NCBI RefSeq assembly: GCF_029689945.1
Contig: NZ_CP121451.1
Span: forward strand, 3,348,001 to 3,412,000
Reading direction: 5' to 3'
DNA length: 64,000 nucleotides
Source: Paenibacillus amylolyticus
GTDB taxonomy: Bacteria; Bacillota; Bacilli; Paenibacillales; Paenibacillaceae
Of the stretch, positions 1 to 9,546 are shown piece after piece. A program made the translations under genes and the position numbers. Position 1 is the first letter of the stretch. The number at the start of each line of letters is the position of its first letter. The notes beneath the pieces were generated by a model, which saw only the letters and a program-made list of their open reading frames with translations, had not been told where the DNA came from and searched no databases.

Positions 1-1
1 A

Positions 2-253
2 GTTGAGAAAGTCAGAGGTCATAAAAAAGCAATGGCACGCATTATTGAGCTGTTCCAGAAGGATCTTGCAGGCAAACGGGTTAACCTGGCGGTAGGTCAT
101 ACCGCTGACCCGGGATCAGCAATCGCTTGTGCAGAGCAGCTGCGTGGTCATTTTACACTGAATGAAGTGATCTATACCAATATTGGCGCCGTCATCGGCA
201 GTCATGTTGGACCTGGTGTCATTGCGATCTTTATGTGGCCTGTTCCGGAATGA
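2..253 (+). CDS. DegV family fatty-acid-binding protein, C-terminal part (5' end outside window)
   Basis: The reading frame is open from the first bases of the window and ends at TGA 251-253, so only about 83 C-terminal residues are visible. The end carries the DegV-family signature of a glycine-rich strand followed by GSHVGPG and a hydrophobic finish (AIFMW). DegV proteins bind a fatty acid, and some act as FakB subunits that hand fatty acids to the kinase FakA. That role is family knowledge and cannot be tested on this fragment. recG starts 10 bases downstream on the same strand, so the two are probably co-transcribed. Confidence 0.85.
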   Translation, partial: VEKVRGHKKAMARIIELFQKDLAGKRVNLAVGHTADPGSAIACAEQLRGHFTLNEVIYTNIGAVIGSHVGPGVIAIFMWPVPE

Positions 254-263
254 GGGATTCGAC

Positions 264-2308
264 ATGAAATTGGAAGAAATATCAGTTAAGCAAATTAACG
301 GCGTGAGTGCTCTCAAAGAGGGAGAGCTTCACGCCTTTGGCATCTCTACTGTTAAAGACCTGCTGGAATACTATCCGTTCCGCTACGAGGATTATCGTCT
401 GCGTTCGCTTAGTGAAGTGAAGGATGGGGACAAGATTACGGTCCAGGGACAAGTAATGGGCATTCCTGTATTGCAGCGTTACGGCAAAAAGTCACGTCTT
501 ACCTGTAAGATCATGACGGAAGAGTGGATGATTACTGCCACCTGGTTCAATCGCCATTTTCTCAAAGAACAGCTTACCCCCAATCGGGAGATTGTGATTA
601 CAGGAAAATGGGAACAAAAACGTATGCAGATGACGGTGACTGACTCGGAGTTCCCTGATAAAGGCGATGGGCGTTCAGGCACACTGCAACCGGTATATTC
701 AGTAACCGGCAAGTTGACGCAGCAATGGATGCGGAAAACGATTAATCAGGGGTTAGTTCAATACGGAGATATGATTCCCGAGATTTTGCCCCAGTCGTTG
801 ATGAAGAAATACAGTTTGATGCCACGCAAACAAGCAATCGCGGGGATTCATCGTCCACAGGACAACCGGGAAGGTCAGCAGGCCAGACAGCGGATGGTGT
901 ATGAAGAGTTATTCCTGTTTCAGCTGAAAATGCAGGCGTATCGTGCGCTCAACCGGAATCGCATGGATGGCGTGGTACACACCACGGACAATACGACGAT
1001 CCGTGAATTTGTACGCAGTTTGCCTTTTGAATTGACAGACGCTCAGAAAAAGGTGGAGCTTGAAATTCTGCATGATATGCGTTCGCCCTATGCGATGAAT
1101 CGGTTATTGCAGGGTGATGTCGGATCAGGTAAAACGGTTATTGCGGCGATAGCGCTATACACGACTGTTCGCTCCGGTTTTCAAGGGGCCCTCATGGTGC
1201 CTACGGAGATTCTGGCGGAACAGCATACACGTTCACTGCAAAAGCTGTTTGAACCGTTTGGCGTAACCGTAGGACTGTTAACGGGCAGTGTAAATGGGCG
1301 TAAACGTAAAGATCTGATCGCATCATTGCAAATGGGCATGATTGATATTGTGGTGGGTACACACGCCCTGATTCAGGAAGATGTTTTCTTCCGTGATCTG
1401 GGCCTTGTGGTGACGGACGAGCAGCATCGCTTCGGGGTGAATCAGCGCAGCGTTTTGCGACGCAAAGGATATAATCCGGATGTGTTAACGATGACGGCTA
1501 CGCCCATTCCACGGACACTCGCCATCACGGCTTTTGGGGATATTGAGGTATCCACGATCTCAGAGCGTCCGAAAGGACGGATTCCGATCTCTACCTATTG
1601 GGTTAAGCACGATATGATGGAGCGGGTGCTCGGGTTCATTTCCAGAGAAGTGGATCAGGGACGTCAGGCCTATCTAATCTGTCCGCTCATAGAAGAGTCG
1701 GAGAAGCTGGATGTTCAGAATGCGATTGATCTGCATGTGCAGATGCAGCAGAACTTTCCGAAATATCGTGTAGGACTGCTGCATGGACGAATGACGGCTG
1801 CGGAGAAGAAGAGATGATGCGCGATTTCTATAGCAATGATATTCAGCTGCTCGTCTCCACGACGGTTGTGGAGGTAGGGGTCGATGTGCCGAATGCAACG
1901 TTAATGGTCATTATGGATGCGGATCGTTTCGGTCTGTCCCAGCTGCATCAGCTTCGTGGTCGGGTGGGTCGTGGTGCCCATGCATCCTATTGTGTACTCA
2001 TTGCTGATCCCAAGACAGAGGTTGGACAGGAACGCATGAAGGTCATGACAGAAACGGAGGATGGATTCGAGGTATCCCGGCGGGATCTGGATCTTCGGGG
2101 TCCGGGTGACTTCTTTGGTACAAAACAAAGCGGGTTGCCCGAGTTCCGTCTTGCCGACATGGTTGCCGATTTTGCTGTGCTGGAGCAAGCCAGAGATGAT
2201 GTATCCCAGTTGATCTCGGAAGCGAACTTCTGGACATCTGTGGACTATGCACCTCTGCGTGATTACTTGCAGCAACAGCAAGTGTTCAAAGGCGATCTGA
2301 TTGACTAA
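264..2308 (+). CDS. recG: ATP-dependent DNA helicase RecG (one-base frameshift near 1814)
   Basis: RecG is a superfamily 2 helicase that remodels stalled forks and Holliday junctions. The N-terminal wedge/OB region is followed by Walker A (GDVGSGKT, about residue 287), a DEQH box, TATPIPRT, and the C-terminal helicase domain with STTVVEVGVDVPNA and HQLRGRVGRG. I chose ATG 264 because MKLEEISV matches the usual start; the frame is open further upstream into degV. After HGRMTAAEKKR the frame meets TGA at 1815 and continues one frame over as MMRDFYSNDIQLLVS. One missing base near 1814 restores 681 residues, the normal RecG length. I read it as an intact gene with a sequence error. Confidence 0.93.
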
Positions 2309-2422
2309 AACCTCCCATGATAACTGGTTTTTCGGTTGACCTTTGTAAAAAAAGACAAGTGTACAAGCCCTCCCGACATATGAATAAGAAGTGAGTTCAT
2401 TACTTGGGAGGTGCTATACGTT

Positions 2423-2710
2423 TTGGGTTATCAACAATATGGAATTAGTCCGCAGCTGGTGGAGCGGATCAAATTAAAGATGAAGAATCCGGCAGTCAAA
2501 GAGCGTATCAAAAAATTGATTGATGGCGTGACCAAGTCTGATTTGCAGGATAAGGCCAAGGTCAGAAGACTGGTCAAGTCTTCCGCAGTCATTATGAATG
2601 AAAATTTCTCTGCGGCACAGGAGGAGCAGTTTGTTGCGTTTGTGCTTGCACAGAAGATTGATCCGAATAATACGTTTCATTTGATTAAGCTGTGGGGGAT
2701 GTTTAGGTAG
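2423..2710 (+). CDS. spoVIF: Stage VI sporulation protein F-like (SpoVIF)
   Basis: A 95-residue basic, helical protein starting MGYQQYGISPQLVERIKLKM. The pattern of a short N-terminal lead, a 'LIDGVTKSDLQDKAKVRRLVK' style middle block and a C-terminal helix matches the SpoVIF/YjcC family, which is needed for late coat assembly around GerE. TTG 2423 is preferred because GGGAGG at 2406-2411 lies 11 bases upstream; GTG 2411 would overlap that ribosome site. The element CATATGAATA just upstream resembles a -10 box for a sporulation sigma factor, but no clear -35 was recognised. Assignment is from sequence pattern, not alignment. Confidence 0.75.
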   Translation: MGYQQYGISPQLVERIKLKMKNPAVKERIKKLIDGVTKSDLQDKAKVRRLVKSSAVIMNENFSAAQEEQFVAFVLAQKIDPNNTFHLIKLWGMFR

Positions 2711-2748
2711 GGATTTGGATGTAATGTTGGGTGGGTTAAAGAGAGTTG

Positions 2749-2899
2749 TTTACATGGGGGCACTACGAGGGAAGTACCATCTTTCGATCGCTGTTATCCC
2801 CGGATTTTTTGGATTCCCTTTTCTAAAGGGTAAAATCCGGGGATAAAGGCGCACGCTACGCTTCTTCAGATTGGTTCTTCCCTCTCCGTTGTTGTGTAA
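2749..2899 (-). repeat. Dispersed palindromic element, copy A (short form)
   Basis: About 151 bp, read on the minus strand. It has near-terminal inverted ends (TTACAC / ATGTAAA), a GAAGCG..GCGCC mini-hairpin, and a central stem in which TTATCCCCGGATTTT pairs perfectly with AAAATCCGGGGATAA around an inner CCCTTT/AAAGGG hairpin. The tail CAGCGATCG follows the stem, as in all other copies. No inner AAAGCTTTCT module is present. It sits between spoVIF and a terminator. Confidence 0.85.
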
Positions 2900-2957
2900 C
2901 TGGAAGTTCAGTTTATAGAACCAAATTACATCGAATGATTGTATGGTAATGTAAGAA

Positions 2958-3005
2958 GGGTGTTCCATGAGGTCATGTAGATGACATGATGGAACACCCC
3001 TTTTT
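2958..3005 (+). terminator. Rho-independent terminator
   Basis: A long stem, GGGTGTTCC paired with GGAACACCC around a nested GTCAT/ATGAC hairpin, is followed by CTTTTTG. Orientation fits termination of the spoVIF transcript after reading through repeat copy A. Confidence 0.8.
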
Positions 3006-3063
3006 GTGTGGTGGAGAGCAGTTGGGATGAAGACAGCCTTAGTTAAGCTTCAAATTGAAATTT

Positions 3064-3336
3064 TTATGTATTTTCTTTTGTTGTACTCTTTTTATCTTGG
3101 GAAGAGCTGATGAATATTAGAGTTATGATTAGAACTACAATGATAATGCTATTGGAAGGGAATTCTTTCAGGATGTAATCTTGCACAAGTAAGATCAGGA
3201 TAGAGACAAATAAAATAATCTGCAGGACAAGCTTTGTTGAGCGATCAGGATCGTTGGATCGTCTGGAGACACCATATAGGATAAGGCATATTAGACTAAA
3301 AAGCAGAAGTGAACCCAGGAGTAAAATGGCAAGCAT
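3064..3336 (-). CDS. Small membrane protein of unknown function (90 aa)
   Basis: Three hydrophobic helices are visible (residues about 2-22, 36-52 and 62-78), separated by a basic RRSNDPDRSTK loop and ending in a charged DKKSTTKENT tail. The start at 3336 has AAAGGTG eight bases upstream, which supports real translation. I do not recognise a family. It is convergent with spoVIF and stands alone; nothing nearby suggests a role. Confidence 0.6.
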   Translation of the reverse strand: MLAILLLGSLLLFSLICLILYGVSRRSNDPDRSTKLVLQIILFVSILILLVQDYILKEFPSNSIIIVVLIITLIFISSSQDKKSTTKENT

Positions 3337-3634
3337 GCATGAACACCTTTCTGTAATTAATTTTTAGCCAATTGGAACAACATGACAAGTCATTAATTAT
3401 ATCATAGTAATTTCTGGATTTGTTGATTATATGGAAATATGAGGTGCTCATTGCCCTTTACATACGCCTCTTTTTGATTTTCACAGGATGTACTTTGCTT
3501 TCCTCCGGGGGAGCGGTAAACTGTTGCATACGACGAGTTGTATGAATCAGGCTTAATATATACATTTTGTGACGGAATGGCGTCACCATGCATGAGACAT
3601 ATATTTATTTTGGAGAGATGTGGAGGACATACGA
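3337..3634. other. Intergenic region, no gene recognised
   Basis: AT-rich stretch between the small membrane gene and the sensor kinase. A 63-codon open frame on the minus strand (3402-3593) lacks a ribosome site and family resemblance. The promoter of the lytS-like operon must lie here, but I see no convincing -35/-10 pair. Confidence 0.5.
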
Positions 3635-5302
3635 TTGGAAATGTTTACGATGCTGCTGGGTTTATTTGAACGGGCGGCGCTGCTGATTATATTTTTATTC
3701 TTTCTGTCGAGGGTGCCGAGATTCAGGCAGATTCTGCAAAAGGGGAAATTAAGGTGGCAGGAATCTATTGCGGTTACCTTGTTATTCTGTGCTTTTGCCA
3801 TCTTCGGGACATATACGGGCATTAATGTGGAAGGTTCACTGGTGAATGTGCGGATCATCGCCGTGTTATCGGGTGGTATTTTGTTCGGAGCACCTGTGGG
3901 TATTATTACGGGGATAGTCTCCGGGGTGCATCGGTATTTGATCGATATGGATGGAATCACAGCCATACCGTGTCTCATCACAAGTATCCTGGCAGGTCTG
4001 GTCTCCGGCTATATACATAAGTACACACCCAAGTCCAAGCGATGGATTATCGGTATTGGTGCTGGAATGATCTGTGAAGCGCTCACAATGTTATTGATCC
4101 TGCTATTCTCCTATCCTGATCCACTGGGTGCCGATATTGTTTCGAAGATTGCGCTGCCCATGATTCTGGGTGAAGTCAATATTGGTCTGATTGTGCTTCT
4201 GGTGCAGAGTGTTGAAGGGGAAAAGGAAATGATTGCAGCTCGTCAGGCGAAGCTGGCACTGGAGATTGCGAACAAGACCTTACCGTATTTCCGTTCCATC
4301 GATGAGGATTCTCTGCGCAAAATCTGCCGGATTATTCAAGAGGATATTCAGGCTGATGCGGTTGCGATTACAGATACTCGGAATGTACTGGCTTATGTAG
4401 GATTTGGCGAGGAACGCTATCATATTGGCAATGAAATTATAAGTGAAATGACCAAGAAGACGATCTCCAGCGGGGAGATCACGATCAGTAATGATGTTAT
4501 TGATGAAAAAACACCGGATATCCACTCGCTGTTAATCATTCCGCTCAAAGAACGAGGGGACATTACAGGTGCGCTCAAAATCTATTATCGCAAAGCGTAC
4601 AAAATTACGTATCCTTTGCAAACGATGGCTGTAGGTCTGTCGCAGATCATCTCGACGCAGATGGAAGTATCGCGGGTAGAAGAGATTAAGGCCGCTGCCA
4701 ACAAAGCTGAACTCCGCGCATTACAGACGACCATTCATCCTCATTTTCTGTTTAATGCGCTAAATGCCATTGCTTCGTCCATCCGCACCAAACCAGATCG
4801 TGCGAGGGAACTGATTGTGAATTTATCCGGTTACATGCGTTACAATCTGGAGCTGTCGGATGAGCTAATTGATATTCATAAGGAATTGGAGCAGGTCCGT
4901 AATTATGTAGAGATTGAGAAAGCCCGCTTCGGCAGCTGGCTGAATGTTATCTATGAGATTGATGAGGTCGCGGTGCATATTCCAAGTCTTGTCATCCAGC
5001 CGCTCGTCGAAAATGCAATTATTCATGGCATCCTCAAGGTGAAGGGACCTGGGACTGTTCGAATTCGGGTACAGGATTATCCAGAGTTTGTGCGAATCAG
5101 CGTTAGTGATACAGGAGCAGGTATTAGTGCAGATATTATTGAGCGCGTCTACCATGACCGTATGCCGGGTAACCAGATCGGGCTGTATAATGTGCATCGC
5201 CGGGTCAAGCTGATATACGGACAAGGTGTAACCATTACAAGGCTGGAACAAGGAACCGATATTTTATTTGATGTGCCCAAAGGAGATGTCGTAACAAGGT
5301 GA
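3635..5302 (+). CDS. LytS-type sensor histidine kinase (5TM-LYT, GAF, His kinase)
   Basis: Membrane sensor kinase of the LytS/YpdA/BtsS class. Order of parts: about 185 N-terminal residues with five to six membrane helices (5TMR-LYT), a GAF-like middle, then the His_kinase region with the phospho-His in [12 protein letters not shown] and a C-terminal ATPase domain ([14 protein letters not shown]). TTG 3635 is preferred because GGAGG at 3622-3626 lies eight bases upstream; GTG 3620 would leave that site inside the gene. The response regulator follows 7 bases after the stop, and an MFS carrier comes after it. LytS-class kinases commonly sense pyruvate or other small metabolites and control transporters. 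Confidence 0.92.
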   Translation: MEMFTMLLGLFERAALLIIFLFFLSRVPRFRQILQKGKLRWQESIAVTLLFCAFAIFGTYTGINVEGSLVNVRIIAVLSGGILFGAPVGIITGIVSGVHRYLIDMDGITAIPCLITSILAGLVSGYIHKYTPKSKRWIIGIGAGMICEALTMLLILLFSYPDPLGADIVSKIALPMILGEVNIGLIVLLVQSVEGEKEMIAARQAKLALEIANKTLPYFRSIDEDSLRKICRIIQEDIQADAVAITDTRNVLAYVGFGEERYHIGNEIISEMTKKTISSGEITISNDVIDEKTPDIHSLLIIPLKERGDITGALKIYYRKAYKITYPLQTMAVGLSQIISTQMEVSRVEEIKAAANKAELRALQTTIHPHFLFNALNAIASSIRTKPDRARELIVNLSGYMRYNLELSDELIDIHKELEQVRNYVEIEKARFGSWLNVIYEIDEVAVHIPSLVIQPLVENAIIHGILKVKGPGTVRIRVQDYPEFVRISVSDTGAGISADIIERVYHDRMPGNQIGLYNVHRRVKLIYGQGVTITRLEQGTDILFDVPKGDVVTR

Positions 5303-5309
5303 TGGATCA

Positions 5310-6107
5310 ATGAGAGCTCTTATTGTGGAAGACGAGATTCTGGCAAGCGAGGAATTGAATTATCTCATCCAGGAACATAGTCAGATTGAGGTGGTGGATC
5401 GCCTTGAAGACGGGCTGGACGTACTGAAATTTCTGCAGGAACAAGAAGTGGATGTCATTTTCCTCGATATCAATATTCCCTCGCTGGATGGCATGATGCT
5501 GGCCCATCATATTGGGAAGTTTGCAGCAAAACCCTATATTGTTTTTACTACGGCGTATAAGGAACATGCAGCAGAAGCCTTTGAACTGGAGGCATTCGAT
5601 TATATTCTGAAGCCATATGACGAGAAGAGAATTGCTGCGATGCTCCATAAGCTGGAGATGGCTTTCAAGCGTGATCACACACCGACGGAGTCACATGTGC
5701 AGGATGGACCATCCCTTACGGCGGACGGATCTGCTGTTGTCCAGGGTGAACTGGTGCGGGATATGAATTCCCATACGGACAGAAGAATTAATTTGCTGCG
5801 GAATGACAATATTATTGTTACGGATACGGCAGATATCTACTATGCGGAAGCGCAAGAGAAAGTGACGAAGGTATATACCAAAAATGGGGAGTTCACCATG
5901 CCAGTGAGCATTTCGGATTTTCACAGCCGTCTGCCGCAGGACACGTTCTTTCGCTGCCACCGTTCGTATGTTGTAAATCTGTCGCAAATCCGTGAAATCG
6001 TGCCTTGGTTCAACAATACGTATCTGCTTCGCCTGCGTGATCTGGAGGCTGAAGTGCCAGTGAGTCGCGGGAAGGTCAAGGAATTCAGGCAACTCATGCG
6101 CATCTAG
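5310..6107 (+). CDS. LytTR-family response regulator
   Basis: 265 residues. The N-terminal receiver has the acid cluster VEDE, phospho-acceptor Asp in FLDINIPSLDG (about residue 54) and the Lys in LKPYDEK. After a Ser/Asp-rich linker comes a C-terminal LytTR DNA-binding domain (about 165-262: YYAEAQEKVTKVYT, FFRCHRSYVVNLSQI, PVSRGKVKEFR). The start is ATG 5310, with AAGGTG ending ten bases earlier across the kinase stop. LytTR proteins bind pairs of about 9-10 bp direct repeats two helical turns apart; such a pair lies just downstream, in front of the MFS gene. Confidence 0.93.
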   Translation: MRALIVEDEILASEELNYLIQEHSQIEVVDRLEDGLDVLKFLQEQEVDVIFLDINIPSLDGMMLAHHIGKFAAKPYIVFTTAYKEHAAEAFELEAFDYILKPYDEKRIAAMLHKLEMAFKRDHTPTESHVQDGPSLTADGSAVVQGELVRDMNSHTDRRINLLRNDNIIVTDTADIYYAEAQEKVTKVYTKNGEFTMPVSISDFHSRLPQDTFFRCHRSYVVNLSQIREIVPWFNNTYLLRLRDLEAEVPVSRGKVKEFRQLMRI

Positions 6108-6109
6108 AA

Positions 6110-6139
6110 GCATTTCATTCCGCATCTGGTGCAACTCAT
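6110..6139 (+). promoter_or_regulatory. Candidate LytTR regulator binding site (direct repeat)
   Basis: GCATTTCAT at 6110-6118 and GCAACTCAT at 6131-6139 are direct repeats whose starts are 21 bp apart, two turns of the helix on one face. A possible -10, TATGAT at 6172-6177, has no good -35, as expected of an activator-dependent promoter. From memory, the E. coli regulator YpdB uses GGCATTTCAT-N11-GGCATTTCAT at yhjX, essentially the same word and spacing. Binding here is inferred. Confidence 0.6.
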
Positions 6140-6227
6140 GCTCAAAACGGTGTAATGAATCCCCTTTCATGTATGATTAGCTTGTGAACGCATTCATGTA
6201 TATGACATCGGCAAAGGGGAGATCACG

Positions 6228-7523
6228 ATGAAAGCAGCTATTTCATCCGCTTCATCAGCACCTACATCAACAAGTACACCTACAAAAATGAACCGTTGGC
6301 TTATTGTTCTGGGGACGATCATTGTACAAATGGGCCTTGGAACCATCTATACCTGGAGTTTATTTAATCAACCGCTGTCTGACCGTTTCGGATGGGACGT
6401 CAGCTCGGTCGCGATAACTTTTTCAATTACCAGTTTTGCTTTGGCATTCGCCACGTTGTTTGCAGGACGTTTGCAGGAACGTTGGGGTCTTCAGCGTCTG
6501 ATTCGGGTAGCCGGGGTTGTGCTCGGGCTGGGTCTGATTCTGAGTTCCCAAGTCTCTTCGTTAACACTGCTGTACATTTTGGCTGGATTTGTTGTTGGTT
6601 TTGCAGATGGTACGGCGTACATTACGTCGTTGTCCAATCTGATTAAATGGTTCCCTGAGCGTAAAGGGCTGATCTCGGGAATCTCAGTCGGTGCCTTTGG
6701 TACAGGTAGTCTATTGTTTAAATATGTGAACTCGGCGTTGATTGGTGCTGTTGGTCCTGCTCAGGCATTTATGTATTGGGGCATTATCGTTCTGGTTCTG
6801 GTGGTTGCGGGATCATTCCTGATCCGTGAAGCCATTATTCGTGAACAGGCTCCGGCAAGCAAGGAAGGATCCAAACAAGTCGTGGCACGTCGTGATTATA
6901 CAGTGAAAGAGATGCTGCGTACAAAAGAAGCGTATATGCTGTTTGTTATTTTCTTCACGGCATGTATGAGCGGCTTGTATCTGATCGGTATTGTCAAAGA
7001 TATCGGTGTACAGCTTGCAGGTCTTGATGTAGCTACAGCTGCCAACGCAGTGGCCATGGTCGCGATCTTCAACACGGCAGGACGGATTATTCTGGGTGCA
7101 TTGTCCGATAAAGTTGGACGGATGAAAGTCATCGCTGGTGCGCTGCTGGTTACAGCCGTAGCTGTTATGACACTTAGTCTGGTTCCACTAACCTTCGGGA
7201 TTTTCTTCGCCTGTGTAGCGGCCGTTGCATTCTGCTTCGGTGGTAATATTACGGTATTCCCGGCGATTGTAGCCGATTACTTCGGACTGAAAAATCAGAG
7301 CAAAAACTATGGCGTGATCTATCAGGGATTTGGATTTGGTGCTTTGGCCGGATCGTTTATTAGCGCCCTCTTGGGTGGATTCCATCTTACCTTCATCGTG
7401 ATTGCCGTACTCTGTGCAGTCTCGCTGTTGCTCGCATTGATCATCACCCCTCCAGGTCAAGGTCGTCGTGCACGTCAACGTGAAAAACAGATGAACCTGA
7501 AGCCTTCATCACGGGCAAGCTAA
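6228..7523 (+). CDS. MFS transporter, oxalate/formate antiporter (OFA) family, YhjX-like
   Basis: 431 residues with twelve predicted membrane helices and a Ser/Thr-rich cytosolic N-terminus before MNRWLIVLGTIIVQMGLGTIYTWSLF, the typical OFA-family opening. GRLQERWGLQRLIR and ALSDKVGRMK are the MFS loop motifs. ATG 6228 is preceded by AAGGGGAG. OFA carriers move small carboxylates such as oxalate, formate or pyruvate. Placement directly after a LytS/LytR pair parallels E. coli YpdAB-YhjX, so a pyruvate-like substrate is a reasonable inference but is not shown by the sequence. Confidence 0.85.
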   Translation: MKAAISSASSAPTSTSTPTKMNRWLIVLGTIIVQMGLGTIYTWSLFNQPLSDRFGWDVSSVAITFSITSFALAFATLFAGRLQERWGLQRLIRVAGVVLGLGLILSSQVSSLTLLYILAGFVVGFADGTAYITSLSNLIKWFPERKGLISGISVGAFGTGSLLFKYVNSALIGAVGPAQAFMYWGIIVLVLVVAGSFLIREAIIREQAPASKEGSKQVVARRDYTVKEMLRTKEAYMLFVIFFTACMSGLYLIGIVKDIGVQLAGLDVATAANAVAMVAIFNTAGRIILGALSDKVGRMKVIAGALLVTAVAVMTLSLVPLTFGIFFACVAAVAFCFGGNITVFPAIVADYFGLKNQSKNYGVIYQGFGFGALAGSFISALLGGFHLTFIVIAVLCAVSLLLALIITPPGQGRRARQREKQMNLKPSSRAS

Positions 7524-7604
7524 CAACATGCACCGGAAGTACGGAATACGCAACAGAGAATATATTTTCATCTTATAAAGCACATTATAAAAAACAAAGT
7601 AAGC

Positions 7605-7633
7605 AAAGCGGTCTCCAGAAGAGGCCGCTTTTT
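7605..7633 (+). terminator. Rho-independent terminator after the MFS gene
   Basis: AAGCGGTC and AGGCCGCTT pair around a short loop and are followed by TTTTT. It closes the kinase-regulator-carrier operon. Confidence 0.85.
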
Positions 7634-7795
7634 GGTATCTTCTACCGTACCAGACATCGGTTAGATATTACGATTAGACCATCTGGCTGCCTGCGAGCAT
7701 GGTGCCTAATGTGCATTCCATCATTCGCTTCTGTTATACTCTAGGTGAATTCAACAACACCAAGACCAAGTTATGTACCCCAGAGGAGGCATATC

Positions 7796-8278
7796 ATGAA
7801 ATTCATTAAATACACACAACCTGATTTTGATGATTATTATGCATTGGTTTCCAATACGGACGTGATGAAACAGATTACAGAACGTGCAATACCGGAGCAA
7901 GAGGCGAGAACGCAATTCGAGTCCATGCTGGATTTCAATGAACGTTCCACTTGTGGACATTACCGGGTATTTAGCGAAGATGGTGACGGTGTGGCGTATG
8001 CCAAATTGATTCCGGATGAGGCAGACCCGAACCGAGCTGAAATAGGTTACATGATCCTGCCTGAACACTGGGGCAAAGGACAGGGGACATCCATAGCGTC
8101 GCGGTTGATTATTCAGGCCCAAGCCGCGGGAATTGGATCGCTCTATGCAGTTATTGACCCGTCTAACGTCGCTTCCCGTCAGATCTTAACCAGACAGAAC
8201 TTTGTGTCCACCTGGACTGGCGATTACGAGGGGCTTCCTGGTGAGATTTTGGAGTTAAATCTTCAAATGAAGCGATAA
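7796..8278 (+). CDS. GNAT family N-acetyltransferase
   Basis: 160 residues from ATG 7796, which has AGAGGAGG seven bases upstream; the frame is open further 5' without a second site. The core shows IGYMILPEHWGKGQGTSIASRLI, with the acetyl-CoA pyrophosphate-binding loop, then VIDPSNVASRQILTRQNF, the usual GNAT motif B with the Asn and the neighbour-aligning helix. This places it among RimJ/RimL-like enzymes. The acceptor (amino acid, peptide or small amine) cannot be deduced. It stands alone between the OFA carrier and glsA. Confidence 0.85.
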   Translation: MKFIKYTQPDFDDYYALVSNTDVMKQITERAIPEQEARTQFESMLDFNERSTCGHYRVFSEDGDGVAYAKLIPDEADPNRAEIGYMILPEHWGKGQGTSIASRLIIQAQAAGIGSLYAVIDPSNVASRQILTRQNFVSTWTGDYEGLPGEILELNLQMKR

Positions 8279-8304
8279 AGGGGCAGTCTTAGGGTAATCA
8301 GATC

Positions 8305-8393
8305 ATATAGGGCATCTTGCATGATGCGGATGAACCCATGCTCATCCTGATGCATGAGTTCACTCATGCGGATCTCATGTAAGATGCTTATAT
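8305..8393 (+). promoter_or_regulatory. Structured leader upstream of glsA (possible three-way junction)
   Basis: Outer arms GCATCTTGCATGA (8312-8324) and TCATGTAAGATGC (8375-8387) pair over 13 positions with one G-U, extended by ATATA/TATAT. Between them lie two further hairpins: GGATGA (8328-8333) with TCATCC (8342-8347), and GCATGAG (8352-8358) with CTCATGC (8363-8369) around TTCA. The outer stem ends about ten bases before the GGAGGAG ribosome site of glsA. The folding is my own base-pairing and no known riboswitch class was recognised. Confidence 0.55.
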
Positions 8394-8415
8394 AGAGATA
8401 TGGAGGAGATGACAT

Positions 8416-9322
8416 ATGAGCAATTCATTAACCATGGAACGTCTGCATGCGTTACTGCCGGAATGGCTGGAAACCAGTCGGTTGCACACCGGTCAGGGTA
8501 AGGTGGCCTCTTATATTCCGGAGCTTGTCAAAGCCTCTCAGGATGAACTCGGTATACATATCATGGACGCTGAAGGGAACCATGTGTCCGCAGGGGATTG
8601 CGGTGTTCCATTTACGATGCAAAGTATCTCCAAAGTATTTACCCTCATTCTGGCCTTAATGGACCATGGGGAAGAAGCAGTTTTCTTTAATGTAGGAAAA
8701 GAACCTACAGGCGACGATTACGATTCGATGATCAAGCTGGAATTGGTTGAACCTGGCATTCCGTTTAATCCATTGATCAACGCAGGTGCAATTACGGTGT
8801 CCTCCCTTATTGGAGGAGACTGCAAGGAAGAGAAATCACGCCGAATTCTGGAGTTTTTCCGCAAGCTGGCACATAATAATCAATTGGGATACAACGAAGA
8901 GGTATTTCAGTCCGAATCGGAGAGCGGTCACCTGAATCGCTCACTTGGTTATTTCCTGAAGCATAATGGTGTGATCAAGGATGACGTGGAGGATGTACTT
9001 GCCGTGTATTTCCGTCATTGCTCCATTGAAGTTACCTGTGCTGATCTGGCACGAATGTCACTCGTTCTGGCTTATGATGGAACAGACCCAATTACGGGCA
9101 ACGAACTCATTCCTCGTCGGGATGTACAATGCGTCAGGCGAATTTGCCATTGAGGTGGGATTGCCCGCGAAGAGTGGTGTGTCCGGAGGCATTTTGACCC
9201 TTGTACCAGGACAATTCGGCATAGGTCTGGTTGGCCCGGCTCTGAATCGCAAAGGCAACAGTATTGCCGGCGTGCATCTGCTTGAACGTCTGTCCAAGGA
9301 ATTCGACTGGAGCTTTTTCTAA
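8416..9322 (+). pseudogene. glsA: Glutaminase GlsA, broken by a short internal deletion
   Basis: Glutaminase hydrolyses glutamine to glutamate and ammonia; it belongs to the serine-dependent beta-lactamase-like fold. The N-terminal two thirds (FTMQSISKVFTLILAL with the catalytic Ser-Lys; PFNPLINAGAI) are intact from ATG 8416 behind GGAGGAG. Near 9117 the frame leaves PITGNELIPRR and runs to a stop at 9153, while the other frame resumes at GMYNASGEFAIEVGLPAKSGVSGG and ends normally at 9322. About 12 codons normally between RR and GMY are missing, together with the frame. The junction CGTCGGGATG suits a deletion between two CGG triplets. The Lys-Ser-Gly motif survives, but the gene as given cannot make active enzyme. 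Confidence 0.88.
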
Positions 9323-9546
9323 AAAGTTTCCTGAAAAAAATAGAAGAACCCTTATAGGCAGCCGATGAATCACGTATCTGATATTTTGCTTCTTTTGAAC
9401 GAAGTGAATGGTCCGGATCGGATTTGTCGGCTGTTTTTGCTATTCATCAGGATGTGTAGGAAGGCAGTCCTGCATGGTAACGAACAGGCTGCATCTATCA
9501 TGGAACATTCAAAACAACGAGACAACTATAACAGTCAGTCATCCTT

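Noticed and set aside
2750..2968. 72-codon open frame on the minus strand
   Set aside because: It is contained in repeat copy A and its flank; the translation reflects the repeat, not a protein.
3402..3593. 63-codon open frame on the minus strand
   Set aside because: No ribosome site, no family resemblance, and it lies in the promoter region of the kinase operon.
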